Origin: Zunongwangia sp. ESRF-bin46
GTDB lineage: Bacteria > Bacteroidota > Bacteroidia > Flavobacteriales > Flavobacteriaceae
Length of the DNA stretch: 64,000 nucleotides
Direction of reading: 5' to 3'
Assembly: GCA_002631855.1 (NCBI GenBank)
Contig: NTLF01000020.1
Location: forward strand, 310,001 to 374,000
In this document: piece by piece, positions 1-7,172 of the stretch
Numbering within the stretch: the stretch's first letter is position 1
Layout of the letters: each line of letters begins with the position of its first letter
Position numbers and translations under genes: made by a program
The notes under the pieces: model-generated
Told to the model about the DNA's origin: nothing
Database searches by the model: none
Seen by the model: only the letters and a program-made list of their open reading frames with translations

Positions 1-2
1 AA

Positions 3-851
3 ATTCCTGAAATTTTGATGGATAATACTGACAGAAACCGTACTTCGGCTTTTGCCTTTACTGGTAATAAGTTTGAGTTTCGTGCTGTAGGCTCTACTGC
101 AAACTGCGCCAACCCGATGACTGTGCTCAATGCGATTGTTGCAAAACAGTTGATTGACTTTAAAGAAAAAGTTGACAAGCTTATTAAAGGTAAGAAGATG
201 AAGAAAGACGATGCCATCTTTAATGTGCTGAGAGAATATATCAAAGACTCTAAACGTATTCGCTTTGAAGGAGATGGATATGGAGAGGCTTGGGAAAAAG
301 AGGCTAAAAAACGCGGTTTAAGTAATAATAAAACAACTCCAGATGCTTTAAAAGCAAGAGTTTCTAAAGAATCAATCGCGCTTTTTGAAGAGCTTAACAT
401 AATGAGCAAAGTAGAAATTGAGGCTCGTTATGAAATTGAAATGGAAGAATACGCTATGCGCATTCAAATAGAAGGAAGGGTGCTTGGCGATATTGCAAGG
501 AACCACGTGATCCCTACAGCGATTCAGTATCAAAATATATTGATAAGAAACGTTAGGGGCTTAAAGGAAATTTATGAAGACAACTTCAAAAAATTTGCTG
601 GGGAACAATTAAACCTTATCGAAAAAATTTCACATCATATTGAAAGTATTAATAAGGGAATTACAGAAATGATTGAAGAGCGTAAAAAAGCAAACAAGAT
701 AGATAATGCTGAAAAACGGGCTAAGGCATACTGTAATAACGTAAAACCATACTTTGATGAAATACGGTATCATAGTGATAAATTAGAGCTTTTAGTCGAT
801 GATGAGATATGGCCTTTAACCAAATACAGAGAGTTATTATTTACTAAATAA
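3..851 (+). CDS. glnN: Glutamine synthetase type III, C-terminal part (5' end outside window)
   Basis: This is the C-terminal ~280 residues of a type III glutamine synthetase, the large (about 700 residue) form common in Bacteroidetes that makes glutamine from glutamate, ammonia and ATP. The reading frame is open from base 3 and starts with IPEIL before the family motif DNTDRNRTSAFAF, which is followed by GNKFEFRAVGS, part of the catalytic domain. The rest is the long helical C-terminal region that only the type III enzymes have. An intrinsic terminator follows about 30 bases after the stop, so the gene is the last of its unit. The first ATG in the window (18-20) is internal, not a start. Confidence 0.95.
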   Translation: MPEILMDNTDRNRTSAFAFTGNKFEFRAVGSTANCANPMTVLNAIVAKQLIDFKEKVDKLIKGKKMKKDDAIFNVLREYIKDSKRIRFEGDGYGEAWEKEAKKRGLSNNKTTPDALKARVSKESIALFEELNIMSKVEIEARYEIEMEEYAMRIQIEGRVLGDIARNHVIPTAIQYQNILIRNVRGLKEIYEDNFKKFAGEQLNLIEKISHHIESINKGITEMIEERKKANKIDNAEKRAKAYCNNVKPYFDEIRYHSDKLELLVDDEIWPLTKYRELLFTK

Positions 852-880
852 TTTTAACATAATTTTAACATTTGCATTTA

Positions 881-913
881 AAAGTCGTTTAACGGTAGTT
901 GAACGACTTTTTT
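881..913 (+). terminator. Intrinsic terminator after glnN
   Basis: A 13-bp stem (AAAGTCGTTTAAC at 881-893 with GTTGAACGACTTT at 898-910, one G-T pair), a 4-base loop and a run of T to 913. It sits directly after the glutamine synthetase stop. Confidence 0.85.
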
Positions 914-1135
914 ATATGTACGTCCTTTCTTGTTAATTTAATTAATAAGAAAAAACCTACAAATTTTAAAAAAAATATACTTCTACGTGTTAACACTTAT
1001 TATTGTTTGTGTTTTTTTTCGCAAATTTGGATTGTATTTCAGTGGGATAGAAAACTGAAATATAACTCCTCACTTAAGTCCCTTAATCGCTCAACATTGT
1101 TATTGTACATAAATGTCTGTTTAGTAGAACAGATA
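914..1135. other. AT-rich intergenic stretch, no gene seen
   Basis: The 398 bases between glnN and the curli genes hold the terminator at the left end and a promoter and palindrome at the right end. In between I see no convincing gene, RNA or repeat. An open frame over 899-1159 begins inside the terminator and has no family features. Confidence 0.6.
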
Positions 1136-1164
1136 TTGATTAAAGTAGTCAAGTTTTAAATTTG
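1136..1164 (+). promoter_or_regulatory. Probable main promoter of the curli operon
   Basis: A -7 box TAAATTTG at 1157-1164 matches the Bacteroidetes consensus TAnnTTTG, with TTG at 1136-1138 as a possible -33 element 18 bases upstream. Transcription would start near 1168 and leave an untranslated leader of about 80 bases. Confidence 0.5.
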
Positions 1165-1181
1165 ATTATGTATAAAAGTAT

Positions 1182-1200
1182 CACATTATAAATTAATGTG
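1182..1200. promoter_or_regulatory. Palindrome in the curli leader/promoter region
   Basis: A perfect 7-bp inverted repeat with a 5-base centre, CACATTA-TAAAT-TAATGTG. It lies 14 bases downstream of the predicted transcription start, so it could be an operator for a dimeric regulator or a stem-loop at the 5' end of the curli mRNA. Function is inferred from position only. Confidence 0.4.
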
Positions 1201-1249
1201 TGGATTTTTAAAACCAATATAAATCAATTAGTAACTAAATTTTTAAATT

Positions 1250-2266
1250 ATGAAAAAAGTGTTTTTTTGCGCAGTGGCGCTAATGTTAGGAACTGCAGCT
1301 TTCGCTCAGTTTAACCAGAACTTTGTAAATCAAACAGGTTTGTTTAATTTATCCGTTGAAAATCAAAATGGATTATTAAACTTTAATACTGTAGACCAAT
1401 TCGGTATCGCTAACGATTCTGATGTAGACCAAGACGGAGCATTTAACGTTTCTGATACTGACCAAATTGGGTTAGCTAACGAGTCGGATGTGACTCAAGC
1501 TGGAGTTCTTAATGGTTCTTCTGTATTACAGATAGGAGCATTCAACAGTTCAGATGTTGACCAAACAGGTATATTGAACGGATCTTCTGTTACTCAACTT
1601 GGATTTGGAAACAGTTCAGATGTAGACCAATTAGGTATTGCAAACAGTTCAGATGTAGACCAATTAGGTATTGGAAACAGTTCAGATGTTGATCAAATAG
1701 GTATCGGGAACGATTCTGATGTAGATCAAACTGGAGCTTTCAACTCTTCAACTGTTGGACAGTTAGGTTTTGGAAACGAATCTGATGTTACACAAACTGG
1801 ATTAGGAAACTCTTCTACAGTTGCACAAATAGGTGCTGGAAACGATTCTGATGTAGATCAAACTGGTCTTGCAAACGCTTCAAGTGTTCTTCAAATAGGA
1901 CTTGGAAACGAATCTGATGTTGATCAAACAGGTGCTTTTAACAGCTCTACAGTTAACCAATTTGGAATTGGAAATACTTCAGATGTTGACCAATTAGGAC
2001 TTGGAAACAGCTCATTAGTTAACCAAGCTGGTATTGCAAACAACTCTTATGTTGGTCAATTAGGTCTTGGAAACGCTTCTGCAGTTAACCAATTAGGTCT
2101 TGCAAACAACAGTGCAGTTTTCCAAATAGGTGCATTTAATACATCTCTTGTAAACCAAACTGGTGCGTTAAACCAAAACTTGGTTATCCAAACAGGACTT
2201 GGACACAACAACGTTGTTAACCAAGTAGGTATTGGTAACGTGAATATTGATGTTCAGAGTAACTAA
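1250..2266 (+). CDS. csgA: Curli major subunit (CsgA-like), 28 tandem 11-residue repeats
   Basis: Secreted functional-amyloid subunit. After a 20-residue signal peptide (cut after AFAQ) and nine residues, the rest of the protein is 28 head-to-tail units of exactly 11 residues with the pattern G-x-x-N-x-S-x-V-x-Q-x, for example GIANSSDVDQL. This is the curlin repeat signature (Gln, Gly, Asn at fixed spacing) of CsgA, where each repeat pair forms a strand-turn-strand of the fibre. E. coli CsgA has five repeats of about 22 residues; this protein has roughly three times as much repeat. Many units carry DSDVDQ, so the protein is acidic. It heads an operon with csgE, csgF and csgG, which supports the call. 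A hairpin follows the gene and could keep its message more abundant than the downstream genes. Confidence 0.93.
   Translation: MKKVFFCAVALMLGTAAFAQFNQNFVNQTGLFNLSVENQNGLLNFNTVDQFGIANDSDVDQDGAFNVSDTDQIGLANESDVTQAGVLNGSSVLQIGAFNSSDVDQTGILNGSSVTQLGFGNSSDVDQLGIANSSDVDQLGIGNSSDVDQIGIGNDSDVDQTGAFNSSTVGQLGFGNESDVTQTGLGNSSTVAQIGAGNDSDVDQTGLANASSVLQIGLGNESDVDQTGAFNSSTVNQFGIGNTSDVDQLGLGNSSLVNQAGIANNSYVGQLGLGNASAVNQLGLANNSAVFQIGAFNTSLVNQTGALNQNLVIQTGLGHNNVVNQVGIGNVNIDVQSN
1337..2260 (+). repeat. 33-bp coding tandem repeat, 28 units
   Basis: The curlin units correspond to a gapless 33-base period. Neighbouring units are close to identical at places, for example the two starting with AACAGTTCAGATGTAGACC near 1611 and 1644, while others differ at third positions. 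Such a tract is prone to unit gain and loss. Confidence 0.85.
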
Positions 2267-2303
2267 TAGATATAACTATAAAGTATCTTTGAAATAAATT
2301 TAA

Positions 2304-2338
2304 AAGTATAGGGGCATTTTTAAAATGCCCTTATACTT
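2304..2338 (+). terminator. Strong hairpin between csgA and csgB-like gene (attenuator or processing stem)
   Basis: A 17-bp stem (2304-2320 with 2322-2338, one G-T pair) whose arms end in GGGGCATTTT and AAAATGCCC. No T-run follows it, so it may be a leaky terminator or a 3' stabilising structure rather than a full stop. The position fits differential expression of the subunit over the secretion genes. Confidence 0.6.
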
Positions 2339-2416
2339 AATTAAATAAAAACAATAAATAAAAAGGGTTATCTTTATATGGATAAACTTTTTATTAACTA
2401 ATTAAAAGTAATTGAG

Positions 2417-2944
2417 ATGAAAATTATAACTAACATATTTCTAGTAACGATATTTTCATTGTTTAGTATTACTGCTTTCTCCCAAACTTACTCTAAGGAA
2501 ACTAAGAGTGCTATTTTTGATAATCTACAAAATAAAGCTGTTCAGCTTAATTATCTTTCTTCCCAACAACCACAAATTAATGCTACAAGGAGTTCAGTAG
2601 CTACTACAAATAATGTTTTTATTCAACAAGTGGGGAACTATAATAGAATAGTTTCAAATACAAAATCAACCAATAGTGATATCAGTCTTCTTCAAAACGG
2701 AGACAATAATGATATTTTCTTGACAATAAATTCAGAGAACATAAAGGAATCTGTAATTCAAGATGGCGATAACCATAGTTTTATAGATTTTAGTCCTATG
2801 CGTTCAAATGTACACGAAGGGCAAATTATACAAACCGGAAACGGTCAAAATTTAAGATGGTATGGGTCTAATTCCCTTTCTGAAAAATTAAAGGTTTCTA
2901 TGAAAGGAAATGGGCAAACCATAACTATTCGTAATTTTAATTAA
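2417..2944 (+). CDS. csgB: Curli minor subunit / nucleator (CsgB-like)
   Basis: Exported protein of 175 residues with a 23-residue signal peptide ending AFSQ. After a spacer of about 45 residues it has four degenerate curlin-type units, recognisable by Q-x-G-x-x-N: QQVGNYN, QNGDNND, QDGDNHS and QTGNGQN, about 20-30 residues apart. This is far fewer and less regular than in the preceding gene, as expected for a minor or nucleating subunit. The csgB name is an inference from position and repeat pattern. A near-consensus -7 box (TATCTTTA at 2369-2376) could give this gene and the secretion genes their own promoter. The next gene begins two bases after the stop. Confidence 0.75.
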   Translation: MKIITNIFLVTIFSLFSITAFSQTYSKETKSAIFDNLQNKAVQLNYLSSQQPQINATRSSVATTNNVFIQQVGNYNRIVSNTKSTNSDISLLQNGDNNDIFLTINSENIKESVIQDGDNHSFIDFSPMRSNVHEGQIIQTGNGQNLRWYGSNSLSEKLKVSMKGNGQTITIRNFN

Positions 2945-2946
2945 AC

Positions 2947-3747
2947 ATGTTTTATAAAATACGCACATATGGCATAGTAATGCTTATGTTGTTGGTTTCC
3001 GTAAACACTTTTTCGCAGTTTTACAATAAAGATGTAGAGGCTAAAATTGATGTGGTAACCAATACAGAGTTTATTGAAATTACGGGTACTGCATTAAACA
3101 AAACAAACTTAGATCAAAGCCTTCGTTATGAACTTTCTGTTTTCAGAAACAGTTCAACCAATAAATCTAATAATAAACAAGCGGGAAGGTTTGTTTTAAA
3201 GGCAGGTGAGAAAAAAAATCTATCAAAAACAACAATTAACGCAAATTCTAAGGATGAGGTTATTATTTTACTTCTAATTTACAGTAATATAGATAATAAA
3301 CTTATAGGAAAAGATAGGATTGTTTTCAATGATAAAAAGCCGGACCAGAAAATAGTGTTGGAAGAAGAAGCTGATGGTGTAAATACCGAAGAAACCTCCA
3401 CAGAGAGCTCTGATGGGGATGTTTACAGGCCAAGTTATGGGATTAAACTAAAAGGTATTGTCGTTGAAGAAACCAAAACCAAACCGGGTCGTGATTTTTT
3501 TCAAATGTTTTCGTCAAAATATAATTTCTATAAAATAAATGGAGAAAAAGTAGTCACTGTTAGTGAGGTATTAGCGTTAGGCATTAACACTAAAATTGAA
3601 ATTAAGGTAGGTGATAAAGTGGTTTTAGAGTTCTTTTTAAGCCCACGAACGGATTATCTTAAAGCAATGGCCGACCAAGCAATAAACGTAGTTAATAGAT
3701 ATTTTATTAACTTACGTAATGATAAAGAAATAGTTAAACGATATTAA
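2947..3747 (+). CDS. csgE: CsgE curli assembly factor with an N-terminal CsgH-like domain
   Basis: Periplasmic factor of the curli secretion system. Signal peptide to residue 24 (NTFSQ). The C-terminal ~105 residues match CsgE: GIVVEETKTKPGRDF, FSSKYNFY, and a helix near the end with PRTDYLKAMADQ, which in E. coli caps and gates the CsgG pore. CsgE is normally about 130 residues; this protein is 266. The added N-terminal part (about 25-135) is a predicted beta-sandwich with the pattern EITGTALN...YELSVFRNSS...NKQAGRFVLKAGEKKNLS, which resembles CsgH/CsgC-type inhibitors of premature amyloid formation. An acidic linker (about 136-158) joins the two. The CsgE part is firm; the CsgH likeness is my reading of the pattern and needs a profile search. 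Confidence 0.87.
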   Translation: MFYKIRTYGIVMLMLLVSVNTFSQFYNKDVEAKIDVVTNTEFIEITGTALNKTNLDQSLRYELSVFRNSSTNKSNNKQAGRFVLKAGEKKNLSKTTINANSKDEVIILLLIYSNIDNKLIGKDRIVFNDKKPDQKIVLEEEADGVNTEETSTESSDGDVYRPSYGIKLKGIVVEETKTKPGRDFFQMFSSKYNFYKINGEKVVTVSEVLALGINTKIEIKVGDKVVLEFFLSPRTDYLKAMADQAINVVNRYFINLRNDKEIVKRY

Positions 3748-3757
3748 TATTCCAATA

Positions 3758-4156
3758 ATGAAAACTTTTATATCCCTCATTGTTTTTTTAATTGTAACTG
3801 CCTCATATGGGCAACAGCTTGTTTATAAGCCTGTAAACCCTAATTTTGGTGGAGATCCCTTTAACTATCAGATGTTGTTGAGTTCTGCAGATGCCCAGAA
3901 TACTTTTCAGGACCCTTCTTTACGGGAAGATGACCAATCCGAACTTGATGCTTTCAAAGAGAGTCTTAATAGACAGTTGTTAGATCAGATTTCAAGTCAA
4001 CTTCTTATCGAGCAATTTGGAGATGATATTTTAACTCCAGGAACCTCAAATTTTGGAACCCTAGAATTAGAAGTATATGAATCTTCAGAAGGATTGGTAA
4101 TTAATATTTTAGATACAGGTAATGGAGATCAAACCCAAATTGTAGTGCCAAATTAA
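3758..4156 (+). CDS. csgF: CsgF curli assembly protein
   Basis: Small secreted factor that sits on the outside of the CsgG pore and couples secretion to nucleation at the cell surface. Signal peptide 1-18. The mature N-terminus has the family signature NPNFGGDPFN at about residues 27-36, followed by LLSSADAQNTFQDP, matching the E. coli region that plugs into the CsgG channel. A helical middle (SELDAFKESLNRQLLDQISSQ) and a C-terminal beta part (LELEVYESSEGLVINILD) follow the known CsgF layout. Length 132 agrees with the family. It starts 10 bases after csgE and ends five bases before csgG, so it is in the same operon. Confidence 0.94.
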   Translation: MKTFISLIVFLIVTASYGQQLVYKPVNPNFGGDPFNYQMLLSSADAQNTFQDPSLREDDQSELDAFKESLNRQLLDQISSQLLIEQFGDDILTPGTSNFGTLELEVYESSEGLVINILDTGNGDQTQIVVPN

Positions 4157-4161
4157 AGCTT

Positions 4162-5574
4162 ATGATAAATATTACTAAAATTCTTTTAATAGCCTTTGCA
4201 TTCACTTTAATGGGGTGTGGGGCTTATTTTAACCAGCCAGTAGGTCCACAAAAGGCTCGAATTGGTGAGATAAGTTCTCAAACAAAGAGACTGGAGTCGC
4301 TTCCAGAACCGGCAGAACCTATTATAGTTGGAGTCTATAATTTTAAGGATCAAACTGGGCAATATAAATCTATAGAAGCTGGTAGTACTTTTAGTACGGC
4401 AATTACACAAGGTGCAACCACGATTCTTGTTAAAGCTTTAGAAGACTCAAAATGGTTTAGACCAATAGAAAGAGAAAACTTAAGCAATTTACTTAATGAA
4501 AGAAATATTATAGAAACCACTAGGGCACAATACACGAACCCCAATGATAAAAATGCCCAACGTTTAAGCCCTCTTTTATTTGCAGGAATACTTTTAGAAG
4601 GTGGTGTTGTTTCTTATGACACTAATATACTTACCGGAGGAGCAGGGGCAAGGTACTTTGGTGTTGGTGGGTCTACACAATATCGTCAAGATAGAATTAC
4701 GGTTTATTTAAGGGCCATATCTACTAAATCCGGTGAGGTTCTTAAAACAGTATATGTTTCAAAAACTATTTTGTCACAAGCTGTAGATGTTGGCATATTT
4801 AGGTATGTTAACTTTAAAAGATTACTTGAAGCGGAAACTGGCTTTACTAAAAACGAACCTACACAATTAGCTGTGCAGGCTGCAATTGAAAAAGCTGTTG
4901 AAATGCTTGTTATTGAAGGGGTTCAAGATAAATTATGGTCAACAAAAGAAGGGGCTGAAAAGAATAAAGAACTGGTTGATGGCTATCTTTATGATAAAGA
5001 ATTAGATGAGTCTACTGGGTTGTATGAGCGTGCCTTCCAAAAAAGAAATAATAAACATACAATTAACTTTGCCGTAGGTTCAACCTATATGGACGGCGAT
5101 TATTCTTCAGCCGAACAAGATTTTAAAGTAGAAGCGGGGTACACTTATAATTTTACCCCTATGTTTTCAGCAGGATACGATATACAGCTGTTTAGGCTAT
5201 ACTCTACGCCTCAAATACGATATTGGTGGTTGTCCCAAAACCTGGATTTAAAGCTAAGGGTGTTACCACACGATAAATTTTCACCAATATTATATGGAGG
5301 TCCTGGGTTTATGAACTTTGTAGACAATTCACCATCAAAATTTCTTCAGAGATTAGATGGTTTCTTTAAAGTAAAAGGAGGCTTAGGGCTGCAATATCAA
5401 TTATCTGAAAGACTTTCATTGGAATTACATGGAGATTTCAACAAAGTATTTTCAGATAAGATAGACAATGAACTTCAAGGAAAAAGAGATGACTATTATT
5501 ATAATTTCGGATTTGGAATTAATTACAATTTCGGATTTGGAAACAAAAGAACAGAGTCAAACAACGATAACTAA
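4162..5574 (+). CDS. csgG: CsgG curli secretion pore with an added C-terminal beta-barrel domain
   Basis: Outer-membrane lipoprotein that forms the curli export channel. The lipobox LMGC puts the lipidated Cys at residue 19. Residues about 40-275 follow E. coli CsgG closely: VGVYNFKDQTGQYK, STAITQGATTILVKALEDSKWF, LSNLLNERNII, GGAGARYFGVGGSTQYRQD and SKTILSQAVDVGIFRYV. CsgG in E. coli ends near residue 277. This protein runs on to 470. The extra ~170 residues contain about eight alternating beta strands with aromatic girdles and end in YNFGFGINYNFGF, the look of an OmpA-type 8-stranded outer-membrane barrel. The fusion is visible in one uninterrupted frame. Its function is unknown to me; it may anchor the oligomer or its partners in a Bacteroidetes outer membrane. 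Confidence 0.93.
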   Translation: MINITKILLIAFAFTLMGCGAYFNQPVGPQKARIGEISSQTKRLESLPEPAEPIIVGVYNFKDQTGQYKSIEAGSTFSTAITQGATTILVKALEDSKWFRPIERENLSNLLNERNIIETTRAQYTNPNDKNAQRLSPLLFAGILLEGGVVSYDTNILTGGAGARYFGVGGSTQYRQDRITVYLRAISTKSGEVLKTVYVSKTILSQAVDVGIFRYVNFKRLLEAETGFTKNEPTQLAVQAAIEKAVEMLVIEGVQDKLWSTKEGAEKNKELVDGYLYDKELDESTGLYERAFQKRNNKHTINFAVGSTYMDGDYSSAEQDFKVEAGYTYNFTPMFSAGYDIQLFRLYSTPQIRYWWLSQNLDLKLRVLPHDKFSPILYGGPGFMNFVDNSPSKFLQRLDGFFKVKGGLGLQYQLSERLSLELHGDFNKVFSDKIDNELQGKRDDYYYNFGFGINYNFGFGNKRTESNNDN

Positions 5575-5580
5575 TCCGCT

Positions 5581-7083
5581 ATGAAAGCTAATTATATAAA
5601 TATAACAATACTAGGAGTTTTATTTTTACTCATTTTTTCTTGTAGTGAAGATAAAATAGGTGTAAACCAAACAGGTTCAATTACTGGAAAAGTGGTAGAA
5701 GTAGAAACAAATGAGCCACTTGAAAATGCAAGAATATCATCACAACCGTTAACGAGCACGGTTTTTACAGATGAAAACGGAGAGTTTGAGATTGAAAACG
5801 TACCATTGGGTGAATATTCTGTAGAAGCCCGTAAGGATGGATACTTAGGTGGTTTTGAACCTGCAAATGTAACCTCTAGCACCGCCGTAAATGTAATTTT
5901 TGAGCTTGAATTATCCACAGCTGATAACTTACCACCTTCAACACCGGTTTTACTATCACCAGCAGATAATGAAGTGCTACAAAGCATAGAAGCGGATTTT
6001 GCTTGGGATTCGACAGATCCTGACGATGATGATTTAACGTATTCAATTGAATTACGTAACGATGCTAATGAAGAGGTCTTGATGTTCGAAAACATTACAG
6101 ATACAACTTTTGTATATTCAAACCTTACATTGGGAACTAAATATTTCTGGCAAGTAACAGTAACAGACGAAATCAATGACCCTGTAAAAAGTGCTGTACG
6201 CTCTTTTGAGGTAATAAATGCACCAGTAGACAATAGGTTCCTTTTTGTTAGAAAAGTTGAAGGCAATAACGTAATATTCTCTGCAGATGAAGATGGAAAT
6301 GAGTTTCAACTTACATCTAAAAACCTGAATAGTTACAGGCCAAGAAGAAATGTAGCGGCAAATAGAATTGCATACTTACAAACTAATGGAGAAGATGTCG
6401 ATATATATACCATGGCAAGAGATGGTACAGATAAACAAAGGGTGACAAATACCATAAAGCCAAAAGGATTTGATTTAGGCGAAATAAATATCTCTTGGCC
6501 TCCTAAGAGCGATATGATTTATTTTCCAAGGTTTGATAACCTGTACAGGATAAACTCAAACGGACAAGGACTTGAAGTGGTTTATACCACAACAGATGGC
6601 TCGTTTATTTCTGAAGTAGATGTAAGTGAAAATGCTGATATTATTGCACTAAAAACAAACAATATAGATGGATATGATGTATCTATTTTTACCATAGATT
6701 TTGATGGTAATGTACTAGATACAATACTTACTGGTGTAGATGGTGCTACAACTGGACTTAACATTTCAGTTACCAACCAATTGGTGTTGTACTCATATGA
6801 TGTTTCTGGTTTTGAAAGCAGTAATTATAGAAGGTTAGATTCAAGAATGTTTGTATATGATATGGTAGCAGACACCACGACCGATATTTCTGATCAAAAA
6901 CCAGATGGAACTAACGATTTAGAACCAATATTTTCACCAAATGAGGCTGAGGTTATTTTTACAAATACTTCAAACGATGGAATATCGCAGAAAGATATCT
7001 ACACTGTAGAAGTAGACCCAGGTCAAGGTGGGGCCGAACGAACATTACTTTATGAAAATGCTTTTATGCCAGATTGGGAATAA
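5581..7083 (+). CDS. Curli-operon lipoprotein: CarboxypepD-reg, FN3-like and beta-propeller domains
   Basis: Lipoprotein of 500 residues with lipobox LIFSC (Cys 21). Residues about 30-110 form a carboxypeptidase-regulatory-like beta-sandwich (GSITGKVVEVETNEPLENARI, then GEFEIENVPLGEYSVEARKDGYLG). Residues about 115-212 look like a fibronectin-III domain (PPSTPVLLSPADNEVL ... TKYFWQVTVTDE). The remainder is a TolB-like propeller with repeated blades (IYTMARDGTDKQRVT, MIYFPRFDNLYRINSNGQG, FSPNEAEVIFTNTSNDG). It begins 6 bases after csgG and is followed by the operon terminator, so it probably works with curli export or fibre attachment at the surface. No experimentally known role comes to mind. 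Confidence 0.8.
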   Translation: MKANYINITILGVLFLLIFSCSEDKIGVNQTGSITGKVVEVETNEPLENARISSQPLTSTVFTDENGEFEIENVPLGEYSVEARKDGYLGGFEPANVTSSTAVNVIFELELSTADNLPPSTPVLLSPADNEVLQSIEADFAWDSTDPDDDDLTYSIELRNDANEEVLMFENITDTTFVYSNLTLGTKYFWQVTVTDEINDPVKSAVRSFEVINAPVDNRFLFVRKVEGNNVIFSADEDGNEFQLTSKNLNSYRPRRNVAANRIAYLQTNGEDVDIYTMARDGTDKQRVTNTIKPKGFDLGEINISWPPKSDMIYFPRFDNLYRINSNGQGLEVVYTTTDGSFISEVDVSENADIIALKTNNIDGYDVSIFTIDFDGNVLDTILTGVDGATTGLNISVTNQLVLYSYDVSGFESSNYRRLDSRMFVYDMVADTTTDISDQKPDGTNDLEPIFSPNEAEVIFTNTSNDGISQKDIYTVEVDPGQGGAERTLLYENAFMPDWE

Positions 7084-7106
7084 AGTATTAACTAACCAAA
7101 TAAATA

Positions 7107-7138
7107 AAAAAACGTCCCGAATTTTCGGGACGTTTTTT
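7107..7138. terminator. Terminator of the curli operon
   Basis: A perfect 14-bp stem (arms 7107-7120 and 7125-7138) with core AACGTCCCGA / TCGGGACGTT, a 4-base loop and flanking A and T runs, so it can work in both directions. The same ACGTCCCG core is used at 21402-21431. Confidence 0.9.
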
Positions 7139-7144
7139 ATTGTC

Positions 7145-7152
7145 TATTTTTG
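7145..7152 (+). promoter_or_regulatory. Promoter -7 box of purM
   Basis: TATTTTTG matches TAnnTTTG exactly and predicts a transcript start near 7156, between the upstream TTG codon at 7140 and the ATG at 7173. It therefore decides the start codon in favour of the ATG. Confidence 0.65.
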
Positions 7153-7172
7153 CAAATGAAAAACCAATTGCT

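Noticed and set aside
899-1159. An 86-codon plus-strand frame between glnN and csgA
   Set aside because: It begins inside the glnN terminator, lacks a signal, domain or conserved pattern, and ends at the curli promoter. Chance frame in AT-rich DNA.
1337-2260. Regular 33-base repeats that could be mistaken for a CRISPR array
   Set aside because: The repeats have no spacers, keep one reading frame and encode curlin units.
5592-6266. A 224-codon minus-strand frame opposite the propeller lipoprotein gene
   Set aside because: It mirrors a coding gene with clear domains, has Ser/Val-rich low-complexity translation and no family pattern.
7140-7172. Longer purM start at TTG 7140
   Set aside because: The promoter box TATTTTTG overlaps it, and the conserved protein starts with the ATG at 7173.
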